From contig NZ_BJMN01000052.1 of NCBI RefSeq assembly GCF_006539185.1, positions 1-64,000 on the forward strand: a DNA stretch of 64,000 nt, in the 5' to 3' direction. A program made the translations under genes and the position numbers. Below the pieces are notes generated by a model, which was given only the letters and a program-made list of their open reading frames with translations, did no database searches and was not told the origin of the DNA. This DNA comes from Streptomyces gardneri (GTDB taxonomy: Bacteria; Actinomycetota; Actinomycetes; Streptomycetales; Streptomycetaceae). Position 1 is the first letter of the stretch. The number at the start of each line of letters is the position of its first letter. Shown one piece after another: positions 38,692 through 47,515 of the stretch.

Positions 38692-39542
38692 GCACGACCA
38701 CTGTCACCAAGTCCCCCGTCGACGCACCTCGGACGGCGCCCGCGCGCCCCGCGCCGACCGCCGAGGGGCGCATCGGGCTCCGGGCCAACCTCCGCCACAT
38801 CGGCGCGCTGGTCCGCCGCAACGCCCTCCAGATCAAGCAGGACCCGGAGTCGATGTTCGACGCCGTGATGATGCCGATCATCTTCATCCTGCTGTTCGTG
38901 TACGTCTTCGGCGGCGCCATCTCGGGCAAGGGCAACAACGACGTCTACGTCAACTACGTGACGCCCGGCCTGATGGCGATGATGGGCATGAACATCGCCA
39001 TGGCCGTCGGTGTGGGCATCAACGACGACTTCAAGAAGGGGGTCATGGACCGGTTCCGGACGATGCCGATCGCCCGGTCCTCCGTCCTGATCGCCAAGAT
39101 CGTCGTCGAGGTCGGCCGGATGCTGATCGCCACCGCGATCCTGCTCGGCATGGGCTTCCTGCTCGGCCTGGAGATCCACACCTCGTTCCTCCACCTCCTC
39201 GCCGCCATCGGTCTGTCGATGGTCTTCGGAGCGTCGCTGATGTGGATCTTCATCCTGCTCGGGCTCAGCCTCAAGACGGCCCAGGCCGTCCAGGGCATGG
39301 CCATGCTCGTCCTGATGCCGCTCCAGTTCGGCTCCTCGATCTTCGCCCCGACGACGTCGATGCCCGGCTGGCTGGAGACCTTCACCGACTACAACCCGCT
39401 GTCGAACCTCGCCGACGCCGCCCGCAACCTGATCAACGGCGGTCCGGTCGCCCACTCGGTGTGGATGACCCTCGGCTGGGCCGTGGTGATCACGGTCGTG
39501 ACGGCGCCGCTCGCGGTGACCAAGTTCCGCAAGAAGACCTGA
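38688..39542 (+). CDS. ABC exporter permease, DrrB-like (ABC-2 type)
   Basis: A 284-residue membrane protein with about six helices, following the ATPase with an ATGA overlap. Seen: VRRNALQIKQDPESMFDAVMMPIIFILLFVYVFGGA, PGLMAMMGMNIAMAVGVGINDDFKKGVMDRFRTMPIARSS and FAPTTSMPGWLETFTDYNPLSNLADAARNL, typical of DrrB and related ABC-2 permeases. It converges on the large BTAD regulator 33 bp away with no obvious terminator. Confidence 0.92.
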   Translation: MSTTTVTKSPVDAPRTAPARPAPTAEGRIGLRANLRHIGALVRRNALQIKQDPESMFDAVMMPIIFILLFVYVFGGAISGKGNNDVYVNYVTPGLMAMMGMNIAMAVGVGINDDFKKGVMDRFRTMPIARSSVLIAKIVVEVGRMLIATAILLGMGFLLGLEIHTSFLHLLAAIGLSMVFGASLMWIFILLGLSLKTAQAVQGMAMLVLMPLQFGSSIFAPTTSMPGWLETFTDYNPLSNLADAARNLINGGPVAHSVWMTLGWAVVITVVTAPLAVTKFRKKT

Positions 39543-39575
39543 GTCCGGCACGGGGGACACGGGGGAACACGGGGG

Positions 39576-42500
39576 TCAGGACTCGGCGCGCTCACTGATC
39601 GCGTCGGCGGCGCTGCCGAGCAGGGCGGCGGTCTCTTCCAGGGAGAGACCGTCGCCTTCGGCGTGCGCCGCGGCGAACTCGGCCTCGCCGAGGACGGACC
39701 GGGCCAGCTCCGTGGCCGCGGCCAGGTTCTCCTGCTCCAGCGGCGGCGGCAGGTGGCCGGGCGGGAGGATGCTCTCCCGGGCCCCGAGGAGCGTCGCCGC
39801 GAGCCGCGCGGAGGGGCCGCCGAGTCCGGCGAGCGCCCAGGCCGCGACGACCACGTGCACCGCCGGCATCTGTGGCGCGACCATCATCGACAGCGCGCCC
39901 AGGGAGCGCTCGTACGCCTCCACGGCGAGGGCGAGCGCGCAGGCGTACCGTCCGTCGAGGACGTCCAGCCAGCCCAGGCTGCCGAGCGTGAAGCCCTCGA
40001 AGATGGAGAGGGTCTCGGAGCCGAACTCCCCCCGCAGCGCGTGCAGGTGCTCGCGGGCCTCGGCGGTGCGACCGCTGCGGCCGAGCGCCAGGGCGAGGAA
40101 GATGCGTCCGCCGAGCAGGGGTTCGTGGCCCCAGCCGTGGCCGCCGCCCACGATCTCGCGCAGGATCGCCTCGCCCTCGTCGAGCCGCCCCGTCTCGACG
40201 AGCGTCCCGGCGTACCGGGCCCGCAACAGCGCCATCTGCGACTGGGCGCCGATCCGTTCCGCGTAGCCGATGGCGGCGGCGAAGTCCTCGGCCGCGCCCT
40301 CGAAATCGAGCTGCCGCTCGCGGGCCTCGGCCCGCGCGGAGAGCGCCTCCGCCGCGCCCCAGGCATCGTCGAGACGGGCGAAGATCTCCAGGCTCTCGTC
40401 GGCGTTGCCGATCGCCTCGTCGGCCCGGTCGGCCCGGTTGGCGAACATGTTGGCGCGCATCTGGAGGGCGTTGGCGAGCTCCCAGTCGTAGCCGTGGCGG
40501 CGGCAGGCCGCCACGGTCGTGTCGAGGATCTCGCGGAGCCGGCCGGCCTCTCCCATGATGAGGACCGCGAAGACGGCGAAGGAGCCGGGCAGCCGACAGG
40601 TCTGCGGCAGCCCGGGCTCGTAGACCGCGGTCATCTCGCGGAGCCTGTGCACGCCCCCGGAGCTGGTCCAGCGTCCGGTCTCGTGGTCCATGTTGAGCAG
40701 CTCGACCAGCCGCACCCCGCGCCGGGCCTCCCAGCGCTGCTCCTCGGAGAGCGGCGGCGGCGTGGCCGTGCACGGCTCGTGCAGGGGGACGACGGGGGCG
40801 GCGGGCGGCGTGAACGGGTCGGGCCCGAGCTCGGCGGCGGCCCGGGCCCAGTGCAGGGCGTCGGTGCGCAGGTCGCGCATCTGCCAGTACCAGAGCAGGG
40901 AGTGGACGAGGACGAGCGCCTCGTCCTCGTCGCGGGCGGCGACGGCCCGGCGCAGGGCGGTGCGGAAGTTGCCGTACTCGGTCCCGAACCGGGCGATGGC
41001 GGCGACCTGTCCGGAGCCGCGGAGGTCGGGGTCGGTACGGCGGGCGAGCTCCCGGTAGTACGTGAGGTGGCGCCGCTCGGTCGCGACCCGCTCGCCGGCC
41101 TCGTCGAGGCGCTCCCCCGCGTACTCGGCGACCGTCTCCAGGAGGCGGTAGCGCATGCCGGTGTCGCCGGGGGCGGAGACGACGAGGGACTTGTCGACGA
41201 GGGAGCCGAGCACGTCGAGGACGGCGGAGGCGTCGAGGACGACGGGGGCGGCGAGGACGGCGGGCGGCCCGGCTTCAGCCGGTCCGGGTCCGGCTCCGGC
41301 CGGTCCGGGTCCGGCGCACACCGCCTCCGCCGCCTCCAGGTCGTTGCCGCCGGTGAAGACCGACAGGCGGCGCAGGACGGCCCGTTCGGGCTCGTCGAGG
41401 AGGTCCCAGGACCAGTCGACGACGGCGCGCAGGGTCTGCTGGCGGGGCAGTACGGTCCGGGCGCCCGAGGTCAGCAGCCGGAAGCGGTCGTCGAGGCGGT
41501 CCGCGATCTGGCCCAAAGTCAGCATCCGCAGCCGGGCCGCGGCCAGCTCGATCGCCAGCGGCAGCCCGTCCAGGCGGCGGACGATCTCGGCCGCGGCCTC
41601 CGGGTCCTCCTCCGTCCCGAACCCGGGGCGGGCCGCCGCGCCCCGCTCGCCCAGCAGCCGCAACGCCATCCCCGCCGGCAGCGGCCCCAGCGGACGCAGC
41701 TCCTCCCCCGGCACGCCCAGCGGCTCCCGGCTCGTCGTCAGGACCCGCAGTCCGGGGCAGCGGGCGAGGAGGGTCTCGGCCAGCTCGGCGGCGGCCGCGA
41801 CGAGGTGCTCGCAGTTGTCGAGGAGGAGCAGCATCCGCCGCCCCGCGCAGTGCTCGACGAGCCGGCCGAGCGGGTCGCCCCCGCCGCGCAGCTCCTCGGC
41901 TCCCGCGCCGCGCAGCACGGTCTCCCGGGCGCCGACGGCCGCGAGCACGGCCTCGGGGACGGCCTCCGGGTCGGTGACGGCGGCGAGCTCGGCCACCCAC
42001 ACGCCGTCGGGCCAGGCCTCGGCCCCACGCTCGGCGGCCTCCTGCGAGAGCCGGGTCTTCCCGGCGCCGCCGGGCCCGAGCAGGGTGACGAGCCGGGCCG
42101 TCCTCAGGGACCCCTGGAGGGCGGCGATGTCCTCGTCCCGGCCGACGAAGCTGGTGAGCCGGGCCCGGAGGTTGCCGCGCACGGGCGGCTCGGTCTCGGC
42201 CGTCCGCGCGGGCGGTGCCGGGGCGAGCAGTTCGGCGTGGAGGGCGCGCAGTGCCGGGGAGGGGTCGGTGCCGAGGCGGTTGGCGAGGGCGCGGCGGACC
42301 GACTCGTACGCGGCGAGCGCCTCGGCCGCGCGGCCGGTGTCCCGCAGGGCCCGGATGCGGAGGGCCTGGAGGGGCTCGTCGAGCGGGTGGGCGGCGCTGA
42401 GGGCGGTCAGTTCGGGCAAGGCGGCGGCCGCCTCGCCCAGGGCCAGGGCGGCGCCGAGCCGGGCCCGGCGGGCGTCGAGGCGGCGGGCCTCCCAGCGGGT

Positions 42501-42938
42501 GGCCTCCGCCTCCCGGTCCGGCAGGTCGGCGAGGGCGGGCCCGCGCCAGAGGCCGAGGGCCTCGTCGAGGAGCGCGGCGGACCGTACGGCGTCCCCGTCG
42601 GAGAGCGCGGCCACTCCCTCGGCGGCGAGCCGTTCGAAGCGGTGGGCGTCGATGTCCTCGGGCCGGGCGTCGAGCCGGTAGCCGCCGTCGGCCGAGATCA
42701 CCGCGGTACGGCCGAGGGCCCGGCGCAGCCGTCCGACGAGGGCCTGGAGTGCGGCGACGGCGTCGGCGGGCGGCTCGTCGCCGTACCAGACCTCGTCGAC
42801 GAGGTCCGGCACGGGCACGGTGCGCCCGGCCCGCAGGGCGAGGACGGTCAGCAGCGCGCGCACGCGCGGACCGCCGACGGTCACGTCGGCGCCGTCGGGC
42901 GTACGGGCGAGGGTCGGGCCGAGCAGGGAGTAACGCAC
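39576..42938 (-). CDS. Large AfsR/SARP-like regulator: BTAD + NB-ARC ATPase + TPR region
   Basis: An 1120-residue cytoplasmic regulator. It has an OmpR-type winged-helix domain at about 15-90 (VGGPRVRALLTVLALRAG, LVDEVWYGDEPP), the BTAD helical domain at about 95-245 (HRFERLAAEG, ALADLPDREAEATRWEARRL), an ATPase with Walker A LLGPGGAGKTRLS near 289 and LLLLDNCEHL, and a long helical TPR-like C-terminal half. AfsR is the known model: an ATP-dependent activator of secondary metabolism or stress genes. The target is unknown; no biosynthetic cluster is beside it. The GTG start gives VRYSLLGPTLARTPD, the usual opening of this class, with GGAGA upstream. The neighbouring DrrAB exporter is a candidate target. 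Confidence 0.9.
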   Translation of the reverse strand: MRYSLLGPTLARTPDGADVTVGGPRVRALLTVLALRAGRTVPVPDLVDEVWYGDEPPADAVAALQALVGRLRRALGRTAVISADGGYRLDARPEDIDAHRFERLAAEGVAALSDGDAVRSAALLDEALGLWRGPALADLPDREAEATRWEARRLDARRARLGAALALGEAAAALPELTALSAAHPLDEPLQALRIRALRDTGRAAEALAAYESVRRALANRLGTDPSPALRALHAELLAPAPPARTAETEPPVRGNLRARLTSFVGRDEDIAALQGSLRTARLVTLLGPGGAGKTRLSQEAAERGAEAWPDGVWVAELAAVTDPEAVPEAVLAAVGARETVLRGAGAEELRGGGDPLGRLVEHCAGRRMLLLLDNCEHLVAAAAELAETLLARCPGLRVLTTSREPLGVPGEELRPLGPLPAGMALRLLGERGAAARPGFGTEEDPEAAAEIVRRLDGLPLAIELAAARLRMLTLGQIADRLDDRFRLLTSGARTVLPRQQTLRAVVDWSWDLLDEPERAVLRRLSVFTGGNDLEAAEAVCAGPGPAGAGPGPAEAGPPAVLAAPVVLDASAVLDVLGSLVDKSLVVSAPGDTGMRYRLLETVAEYAGERLDEAGERVATERRHLTYYRELARRTDPDLRGSGQVAAIARFGTEYGNFRTALRRAVAARDEDEALVLVHSLLWYWQMRDLRTDALHWARAAAELGPDPFTPPAAPVVPLHEPCTATPPPLSEEQRWEARRGVRLVELLNMDHETGRWTSSGGVHRLREMTAVYEPGLPQTCRLPGSFAVFAVLIMGEAGRLREILDTTVAACRRHGYDWELANALQMRANMFANRADRADEAIGNADESLEIFARLDDAWGAAEALSARAEARERQLDFEGAAEDFAAAIGYAERIGAQSQMALLRARYAGTLVETGRLDEGEAILREIVGGGHGWGHEPLLGGRIFLALALGRSGRTAEAREHLHALRGEFGSETLSIFEGFTLGSLGWLDVLDGRYACALALAVEAYERSLGALSMMVAPQMPAVHVVVAAWALAGLGGPSARLAATLLGARESILPPGHLPPPLEQENLAAATELARSVLGEAEFAAAHAEGDGLSLEETAALLGSAADAISERAES

Positions 42939-43054
42939 CCGCCCATTCTCCGTGAGGAGCCTCCCGTCCCCGGTACCAGGGCACGCGGGGCGGGAACGGC
43001 CCGGGCGCCCGGCCCGAGGGGCGGAAGCGGGCCGGGGCGCCCGGACCGCACGCC

Positions 43055-43080
43055 GGCCCCGGCATCCGGCCCCGGCATCC
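43055..43080. repeat. 13-bp tandem duplication in the regulator-M50 intergenic region
   Basis: Two perfect adjacent copies of GGCCCCGGCATCC. They lie in the 213-bp region between divergent genes (42939-43151) that otherwise shows no gene. Confidence 0.8.
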
Positions 43081-43151
43081 GGGTCCGGAACCAGGCCGGG
43101 ACCCGGTACGTTTCCCGCACAGCAGCCCTCCGGCACCCGGGAGTCCCCGCG

Positions 43152-43946
43152 ATGAGCACGGCCACCACTCGGCGTCACGAACGGCGGATCAGTCCCGTCT
43201 TCCTGGCGATCCTCGCCGTCATGGCCGTCACCGGCTGGGCGGTGTGGACGGACTTCGCCGCCTCGCCGGGTCTGGCGGTGTTCCTCTTCGTGACCTCGGC
43301 GTGGGTGGTGTCGCTCTGCCTCCACGAGTACGCGCACGCCCGCACCGCCCTGCACGGCGGGGACATCACGGTCGGGGCCAAGGGCTATCTGACCCTGAAC
43401 CCGCTGGCGTACACGCACGCCTGGCTGAGCATCATCCTGCCGGTGCTGTTCGTGATCATGGGCGGGATCGGTCTGCCGGGCGGGGCGGTCTTCATCGAGC
43501 AGGGCCGGATCAAGGGGCGCTGGAAGCACAGCCTGATCTCGGCGGCGGGCCCGCTGGCGAACGTCCTGTTCGCGCTGGTCTGCACGGCGCCGTTCTGGCT
43601 GGACGCGCTGGACGGCGTGCCCGTGACCTTCCGGTACGCGCTGGCGTTCCTGGCGTTCCTCCAGGTCACGGCCGCGCTCCTGAACCTGCTGCCGGTGCCG
43701 GGCCTCGACGGTTACGGGATCGTGGAGCCCTGGCTGTCGTACAAGCTGAAGCGGCAGATCGAGCCGTACGCGCCGTACGGCTTCTTCATCGTGATCGCGC
43801 TGCTGTTCGTGCCGGCGGTCAACGGCGCCTTCTTCGACGCGATCGACGCGCTGATGCGGGCCCTCGGGGTGGCGGAGGAGAGCCGGTACTGCGGTTCGCA
43901 GCTGTTCCGGTTCTGGCAGGAGACGCCGGAGTTCTGCCAGGTCTAG
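43152..43946 (+). CDS. Site-2-protease-like M50 membrane metalloprotease
   Basis: A 264-residue polytopic membrane protein. The zinc motif LHEYAHA (H58-E59-x-x-H62) sits in the second helix and LLPVPGLDGYGI supplies the third ligand region (DG), the hallmark of peptidase M50 site-2 proteases. The fold is short with no PDZ domain, as in some actinobacterial homologues. It may cut a membrane-anchored regulator, or have lost protease function; the substrate is unknown. The ATG lies just after a GC-rich region with a weak ribosome site. A terminator overlaps the stop. Confidence 0.87.
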   Translation: MSTATTRRHERRISPVFLAILAVMAVTGWAVWTDFAASPGLAVFLFVTSAWVVSLCLHEYAHARTALHGGDITVGAKGYLTLNPLAYTHAWLSIILPVLFVIMGGIGLPGGAVFIEQGRIKGRWKHSLISAAGPLANVLFALVCTAPFWLDALDGVPVTFRYALAFLAFLQVTAALLNLLPVPGLDGYGIVEPWLSYKLKRQIEPYAPYGFFIVIALLFVPAVNGAFFDAIDALMRALGVAEESRYCGSQLFRFWQETPEFCQV

Positions 43947-43982
43947 GTCCTGTCCGACCCTGATCCGCCGGACAGGGCCTAG
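43943..43982. terminator. Bidirectional terminator between M50 gene and small membrane gene
   Basis: Fourteen-base arms (CTAGGTCCTGTCCG against CGGACAGGGCCTAG) with one G-U type mismatch, overlapping the M50 stop codon and ending four bases before the stop of the convergent gene. Confidence 0.8.
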
Positions 43983-43985
43983 GGC

Positions 43986-44174
43986 CTAGGCCTCCTGCGC
44001 GGCGGCCTGCTTCTCGATCTTCGCGCGGCGGATGTAGTACCACGCCATGTTGGAGGAGAGGCCCGCCAGGAGGACCCAGATCACGCCCAGGAAGCTGCCC
44101 TGGACGAAGGAGACGACGGCCGCGGCGACGGCCAGGGCGCAGACCACGAGGGCGTAGAGGGCGAGGCGGGGCAT
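43986..44174 (-). CDS. Small two-helix membrane protein, function unknown
   Basis: A 62-residue protein with two hydrophobic segments (ALYALVVCALAVAAAVVSFV and FLGVIWVLLAGLSSNMAWY) and a basic-to-acidic tail RRAKIEKQAAAQEA. Not recognised as a named family. The ATG follows AGGAG by nine bases, which supports it as a real gene; the open frame upstream of it has no such site. Position opposite the end of the M50 gene suggests no operon. Confidence 0.75.
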   Translation of the reverse strand: MPRLALYALVVCALAVAAAVVSFVQGSFLGVIWVLLAGLSSNMAWYYIRRAKIEKQAAAQEA

Positions 44175-44267
44175 GGGGGACGGCTCCTGTCCGGGTACGG
44201 CTGCTGGTGCCCGTCCAGTGTCCCCCATGCCCGCCACCCGTCCTTCCCTAGGGGCGGTGGCCCGGGC

Positions 44268-44990
44268 TCAGACGTCGGTGACCCGGAGTCCCGCGTGGGC
44301 CTTGTAGCGGCGGTTGACCGAGATCAGGTTCGCGACGAGCGACTCGACCTGGTGGGCGTTGCGCAGGCGGCCGGCGAAGACCCCTCGCATGCCCGGGATG
44401 CGGCCGGCGAGGGCCTGGACGAGCTCGACGTCGGCGCGCTCCTCGCCGAGGACCATCACGTCCGTGTCGATCTCCTCGATGGACGTGTCCTGGAGGAGCA
44501 CGGCGGAGAGGTGGTGGAAGGCGGCCGCCACCCGGGAGTCCGGGAGGAGCGCGGCGGCCTGCTCGGCGGCGGAGCCCTCCTCGGGCTTCAGGGCGTAGGC
44601 GCCCTTCTTGTCGAAGCCGAGCGGGTTGACGCAGTCCACGACGAGCTTGCCCGTGAGCTCCTCGCGCAGGGACTCCAGGGTCTTGGCGTGCCCGTCCCAC
44701 GGCACCGCGATGATCACGATGTCGCTGCGGCGGGCGCACTCGGCGTTGTCGGCGCCCTCGACGCCGTGGCCGAGTTCCTCGGCGACGGCCTGCGCGCGGT
44801 CGGCGGCCCGGGAGCCGAGGATCACCTTCTGTCCGGCCTTGGCGAGCCGGTAGGCGAGGCCGCGGCCCTGCTCGCCGGTGCCGCCGAGGACGCCGACGAC
44901 GAGCCCGGAGACGTCGGGGAGGTCCCACGGGTCCTTGGGGGCGGCCTTGGGGGCGGCGGTGGAGTCGGTGGAGGCAGTCGAGGAAGTCAT
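44268..44990 (-). CDS. npdG: F420-dependent NADP+ oxidoreductase
   Basis: A 240-residue enzyme that exchanges hydride between coenzyme F420 and NADPH. The Rossmann motif VVGVLGGTGEQGRGLAYRLAKAG and VILGSRAADRAQ (NADPH 2'-phosphate pocket), IVIIAVPWDGHAKTL, VVDCVNPLGFDKKG and FHHLSAVLL are typical of the NpdG/Fno family. Streptomyces make F420 and use it in tailoring and stress reactions. The first 25 residues are a Ser/Thr/Ala/Pro-rich extension. No strong ribosome site is seen upstream of the ATG. Confidence 0.92.
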   Translation of the reverse strand: MTSSTASTDSTAAPKAAPKDPWDLPDVSGLVVGVLGGTGEQGRGLAYRLAKAGQKVILGSRAADRAQAVAEELGHGVEGADNAECARRSDIVIIAVPWDGHAKTLESLREELTGKLVVDCVNPLGFDKKGAYALKPEEGSAAEQAAALLPDSRVAAAFHHLSAVLLQDTSIEEIDTDVMVLGEERADVELVQALAGRIPGMRGVFAGRLRNAHQVESLVANLISVNRRYKAHAGLRVTDV

Positions 44991-45096
44991 GGCCCCGACA
45001 TTACCGACCGGTCGGGCCGCCGGGGTCCGTCCCGTGCGGGTGGAACCGACCACAACCGGCCACACGCGGGGCGCCGCTGGGGCAGGATGCCACCCC

Positions 45097-45699
45097 ATGG
45101 ATGCCGTACGGGTCGCGTTGCTGCGGGAAGTGCTCGCCGGGACGGAGTGGCCGGGGGCGGCCCGCCGTTTCGCGGGGGCGCTCCGGTCCTCGGTCGTGCC
45201 GCACCGGGGCGGGCTGCTGCTCGTCGGCACGGAGGAGTACGAGCCCTGGCACCTGGCGGCGCACCTCGTCGACGAGGCGGCCTGGTCGGGGCTCCCTGAG
45301 CTGGCGCCCACGCTCGTACGGCACCGGGCGCGGCCCGACGATCCGGCGCATCTGGCGGTCGGGCTCGGCCGTCTGACGGCGGCGGGGCGCGGGACGACGC
45401 TGCTGATGGTGGTGCCGGAGCGCCTGGACGCGGGGCTGCTCCAGCGGGTCCACGACGCCCGGCGGGCCGGGGCGACGGTGCTGTCGCTCGACGGCGGCGA
45501 CGCGGAGGTGCGGGGGCTCGCCCACGAGACGCTCACGGTGGCGGAGGGGGCGGAGGTCGACCTGGACACGGTGCAGCACCTGGTGAGCGCGGCGGCCGGC
45601 GAGAACAGCCTGCCGTCCCCGCGCGGGAGCCGCCGCTTCCGGGACCGGCTCTCCGACCTCGCCGACCGCCTGACGGCGCCGCCGCCGGCCCGCTGGTAG
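45097..45699 (+). CDS. Conserved hypothetical protein
   Basis: A 200-residue soluble protein not recognised as a characterised family. It starts MDAVRVALLREVLAGTEWPGAARRF, has no signal peptide or membrane helix, and contains TLLMVVPERLDAGLLQRVHDARRAGATVLSLDGGD, which reads like alternating strands and helices of a Rossmann-type fold. It ends FRDRLSDLADRLTAPPPARW. It starts 106 bp from npdG on the opposite strand. Codon use is normal for the window, supporting a real gene. Confidence 0.7.
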   Translation: MDAVRVALLREVLAGTEWPGAARRFAGALRSSVVPHRGGLLLVGTEEYEPWHLAAHLVDEAAWSGLPELAPTLVRHRARPDDPAHLAVGLGRLTAAGRGTTLLMVVPERLDAGLLQRVHDARRAGATVLSLDGGDAEVRGLAHETLTVAEGAEVDLDTVQHLVSAAAGENSLPSPRGSRRFRDRLSDLADRLTAPPPARW

Positions 45700-45742
45700 G
45701 CGCGGGTCCCGGCGGCCCGCCCCCGGCTCCCTACTCTCCGCT

Positions 45743-45804
45743 CCCCGCCGACCGGCCTGCACGGCCCGCCGACCGGCTTGTGCGGCCCGCTGACCGGCTT
45801 ATTC
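45743..45804. repeat. Three imperfect tandem copies of a 20-21 bp unit
   Basis: Copies begin at 45743, 45763 and 45784 and share CCCGCCGACCGGC, with small differences (CCTGCAC, TTGTGC, TTATTC at the ends). They fill the space before the MFS gene at 45844 and might be operator repeats or a small duplication. Confidence 0.6.
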
Positions 45805-45843
45805 GGTTGCCCCGGGCGTCCTTCGGCCGGAACATGGCCCCTC

Positions 45844-47196
45844 GTGTCCTCCGCCTCTTCCCGCACTTCCACGCTCGCCGCCAAGATCTCCGCCCTGCTG
45901 CCCGATCTGGCGCCCTGGCGTACGTCCCGTGACTTCCGGCTCCTGTGGAGCCAGGGGCTCGTGACCTACTTCGCCAGCGCGATGGCGATGATCGCCCTGC
46001 CGCTCCAGATCAAGGAGCTGACCAACTCGCCGCTCGCGGTCGGGGCGATGGGCGCGGTCGAGCTGGTGCCGCTGGTCGTCTTCGGGCTGTACGGCGGCGC
46101 GCTCGCCGACGCCGTGGACCGGCGGAAGGTGATCGTGGGGACGGAGGCGGGGCTCGGCGTGCTCGCCCTGCTCCTGCTGCTCAACGCCCTGCTGCCGGAG
46201 CCGATGCTGTGGCCGCTGTACGTGGTCGCGGCCGGTGTCTCCGCCCTCGCGGGGCTCCAGCGTCCCGCGCTCGACTCGCTGCTCGCCCGGATCGTGCCGC
46301 ACGAGCACCAGACCGCCGCCGCGGCCCTCAACTCGCTGCGCTGGCAGATCGGCTCGATCGCGGGCCCCTCGGTCGCGGGACTCGTCGTCGCGTTCGCGGG
46401 TCACGCCCCGGCCTATGCGGTGACGATCGTCGGCTTCGCGGCATCGGTGCTGATGTGCCGCCGTCTCTCCCCCGCGCCGCCCGCGCACGACGCGGAGAAG
46501 CCCTCGCTGCGGGGCATCGCGGAGGGCGCGCGGTACGCCTGGTCGCGGCCGGTGCTGCTCGGCACGTACGCGATCGACCTCGCGGCGATGTTCTTCGCCT
46601 TCCCGAACACGATCTTCCCGTTCCTCGCGGACGAGCTGGACGCCGACTGGTCGCTCGGCCTGATGTACGCGGCCGGCTCGGTCGGCTCGCTCGTGCTCGG
46701 GCTGACCAGCGGCTGGACGTCGAAGGTCCGGCGGCACGGGCTGCTCGTGGTCGGGGGCGCGGCCGGCTGGGGTCTGGCCATCGCGGCGGCCGGCTGGTTC
46801 GGGAACATCTGGCTGGTCCTGCTCTGCCTGGCCTTCGCGGGCGCCGGCGACATGCTGAGCGGTCTCGGCCGGTCCACGATCTGGAACCAGACGATCCCGG
46901 AGGAGCTGCGCGGGCGGCTCGCCGGCATCGAGGTGCTCTCCTACAGCGTCGGCCCGCAGCTGGGCCAGGTCCGGGCGGGTGTGATGGCCGGGTGGACCGG
47001 CACCAGGGCGGCCGTCTGGTCGGGCGGTGTGGCCTGTGTCGCCTCGGTGGGGCTGCTCTGCCTGGCGCTGCCGAAGCTGCTCACGTACGACTCCGAGACG
47101 GACGAGGACTCGCTGCGCCGCAAGGCCCAGCAGGAGGCCCTCACCCGGGAGGAGGCCGTCGCCCGGGCGTCCCAGGGGTCGGCCGGCACCGTCTGA
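45844..47196 (+). CDS. MFS transporter, EntS/MefA-like
   Basis: A 450-residue 12-helix exporter. Seen: DFRLLWSQGLVTYFASAMAMIALPLQIKELTNSPLAVGAMG, YGGALADAVDRRKVI (motif A) and ALNSLRWQIGSIAGPSVAGLVVA, typical of the enterobactin-exporter/macrolide-efflux branch. The substrate is unknown; a siderophore or drug are both possible. The GTG start at 45844 is chosen from the family N-terminus; the frame is open to 45778. Convergent with the small gene at 47221. Confidence 0.85.
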   Translation: MSSASSRTSTLAAKISALLPDLAPWRTSRDFRLLWSQGLVTYFASAMAMIALPLQIKELTNSPLAVGAMGAVELVPLVVFGLYGGALADAVDRRKVIVGTEAGLGVLALLLLLNALLPEPMLWPLYVVAAGVSALAGLQRPALDSLLARIVPHEHQTAAAALNSLRWQIGSIAGPSVAGLVVAFAGHAPAYAVTIVGFAASVLMCRRLSPAPPAHDAEKPSLRGIAEGARYAWSRPVLLGTYAIDLAAMFFAFPNTIFPFLADELDADWSLGLMYAAGSVGSLVLGLTSGWTSKVRRHGLLVVGGAAGWGLAIAAAGWFGNIWLVLLCLAFAGAGDMLSGLGRSTIWNQTIPEELRGRLAGIEVLSYSVGPQLGQVRAGVMAGWTGTRAAVWSGGVACVASVGLLCLALPKLLTYDSETDEDSLRRKAQQEALTREEAVARASQGSAGTV

Positions 47197-47220
47197 ACCG
47201 GTCCCGGCCACCCCCTGGGG

Positions 47221-47454
47221 TCACGCCTCGGGGTTCTGGTCCGGGCTCTTGCCCTCGTGCCAGCGCGGGTCCGTCTCCCACTCCAGGTTCCGCTCGCGGG
47301 CGGTCTCCATGGCGTGGGAGGCCTCCTCACGGCTGGTGTACGGGCCGAATCGGTTCTTCGCCGGACACTCCGGACCCTCCTCGACCTTCTTGTGCTCCAG
47401 GCAGTAGTACCACTCGCCCGGTTTGCCCGCCGTGCGCTTCTTGAACAGGGCCAT
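47221..47454 (-). CDS. Small conserved hypothetical protein
   Basis: A 77-residue charged protein starting MALFKKRTAGKPGEWYYC and containing CLEHKKVEEGPECPAKNRFGPYTSREEASHAMETA. Two Cys and a GPY-REEA pattern recall short SPOR-like or zinc-ribbon-like proteins, but no family is certain. The ATG follows AGGAAGGA by nine bases, strong support for a real gene. It is divergent from map, 61 bp away. Confidence 0.78.
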   Translation of the reverse strand: MALFKKRTAGKPGEWYYCLEHKKVEEGPECPAKNRFGPYTSREEASHAMETARERNLEWETDPRWHEGKSPDQNPEA

Positions 47455-47502
47455 CGTCGTCGGCTCCTTCCTCCGAGACCATGCTGCCCCAGACGCGGTC
47501 GT

Positions 47503-47508
47503 TAGACT
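47503..47508 (+). promoter_or_regulatory. Candidate -10 element for a leaderless map transcript
   Basis: TAGACT, close to the streptomycete consensus TAGRRT, ends seven bases before the map ATG; no Shine-Dalgarno is present. No good -35 is seen. Confidence 0.5.
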
Positions 47509-47515
47509 CGCTGAC

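Noticed and set aside
39663..43946. 1427-codon open frame on the plus strand ending in the M50 gene
   Set aside because: The part before 43152 is the antisense shadow of the BTAD regulator; only the M50 part is real.
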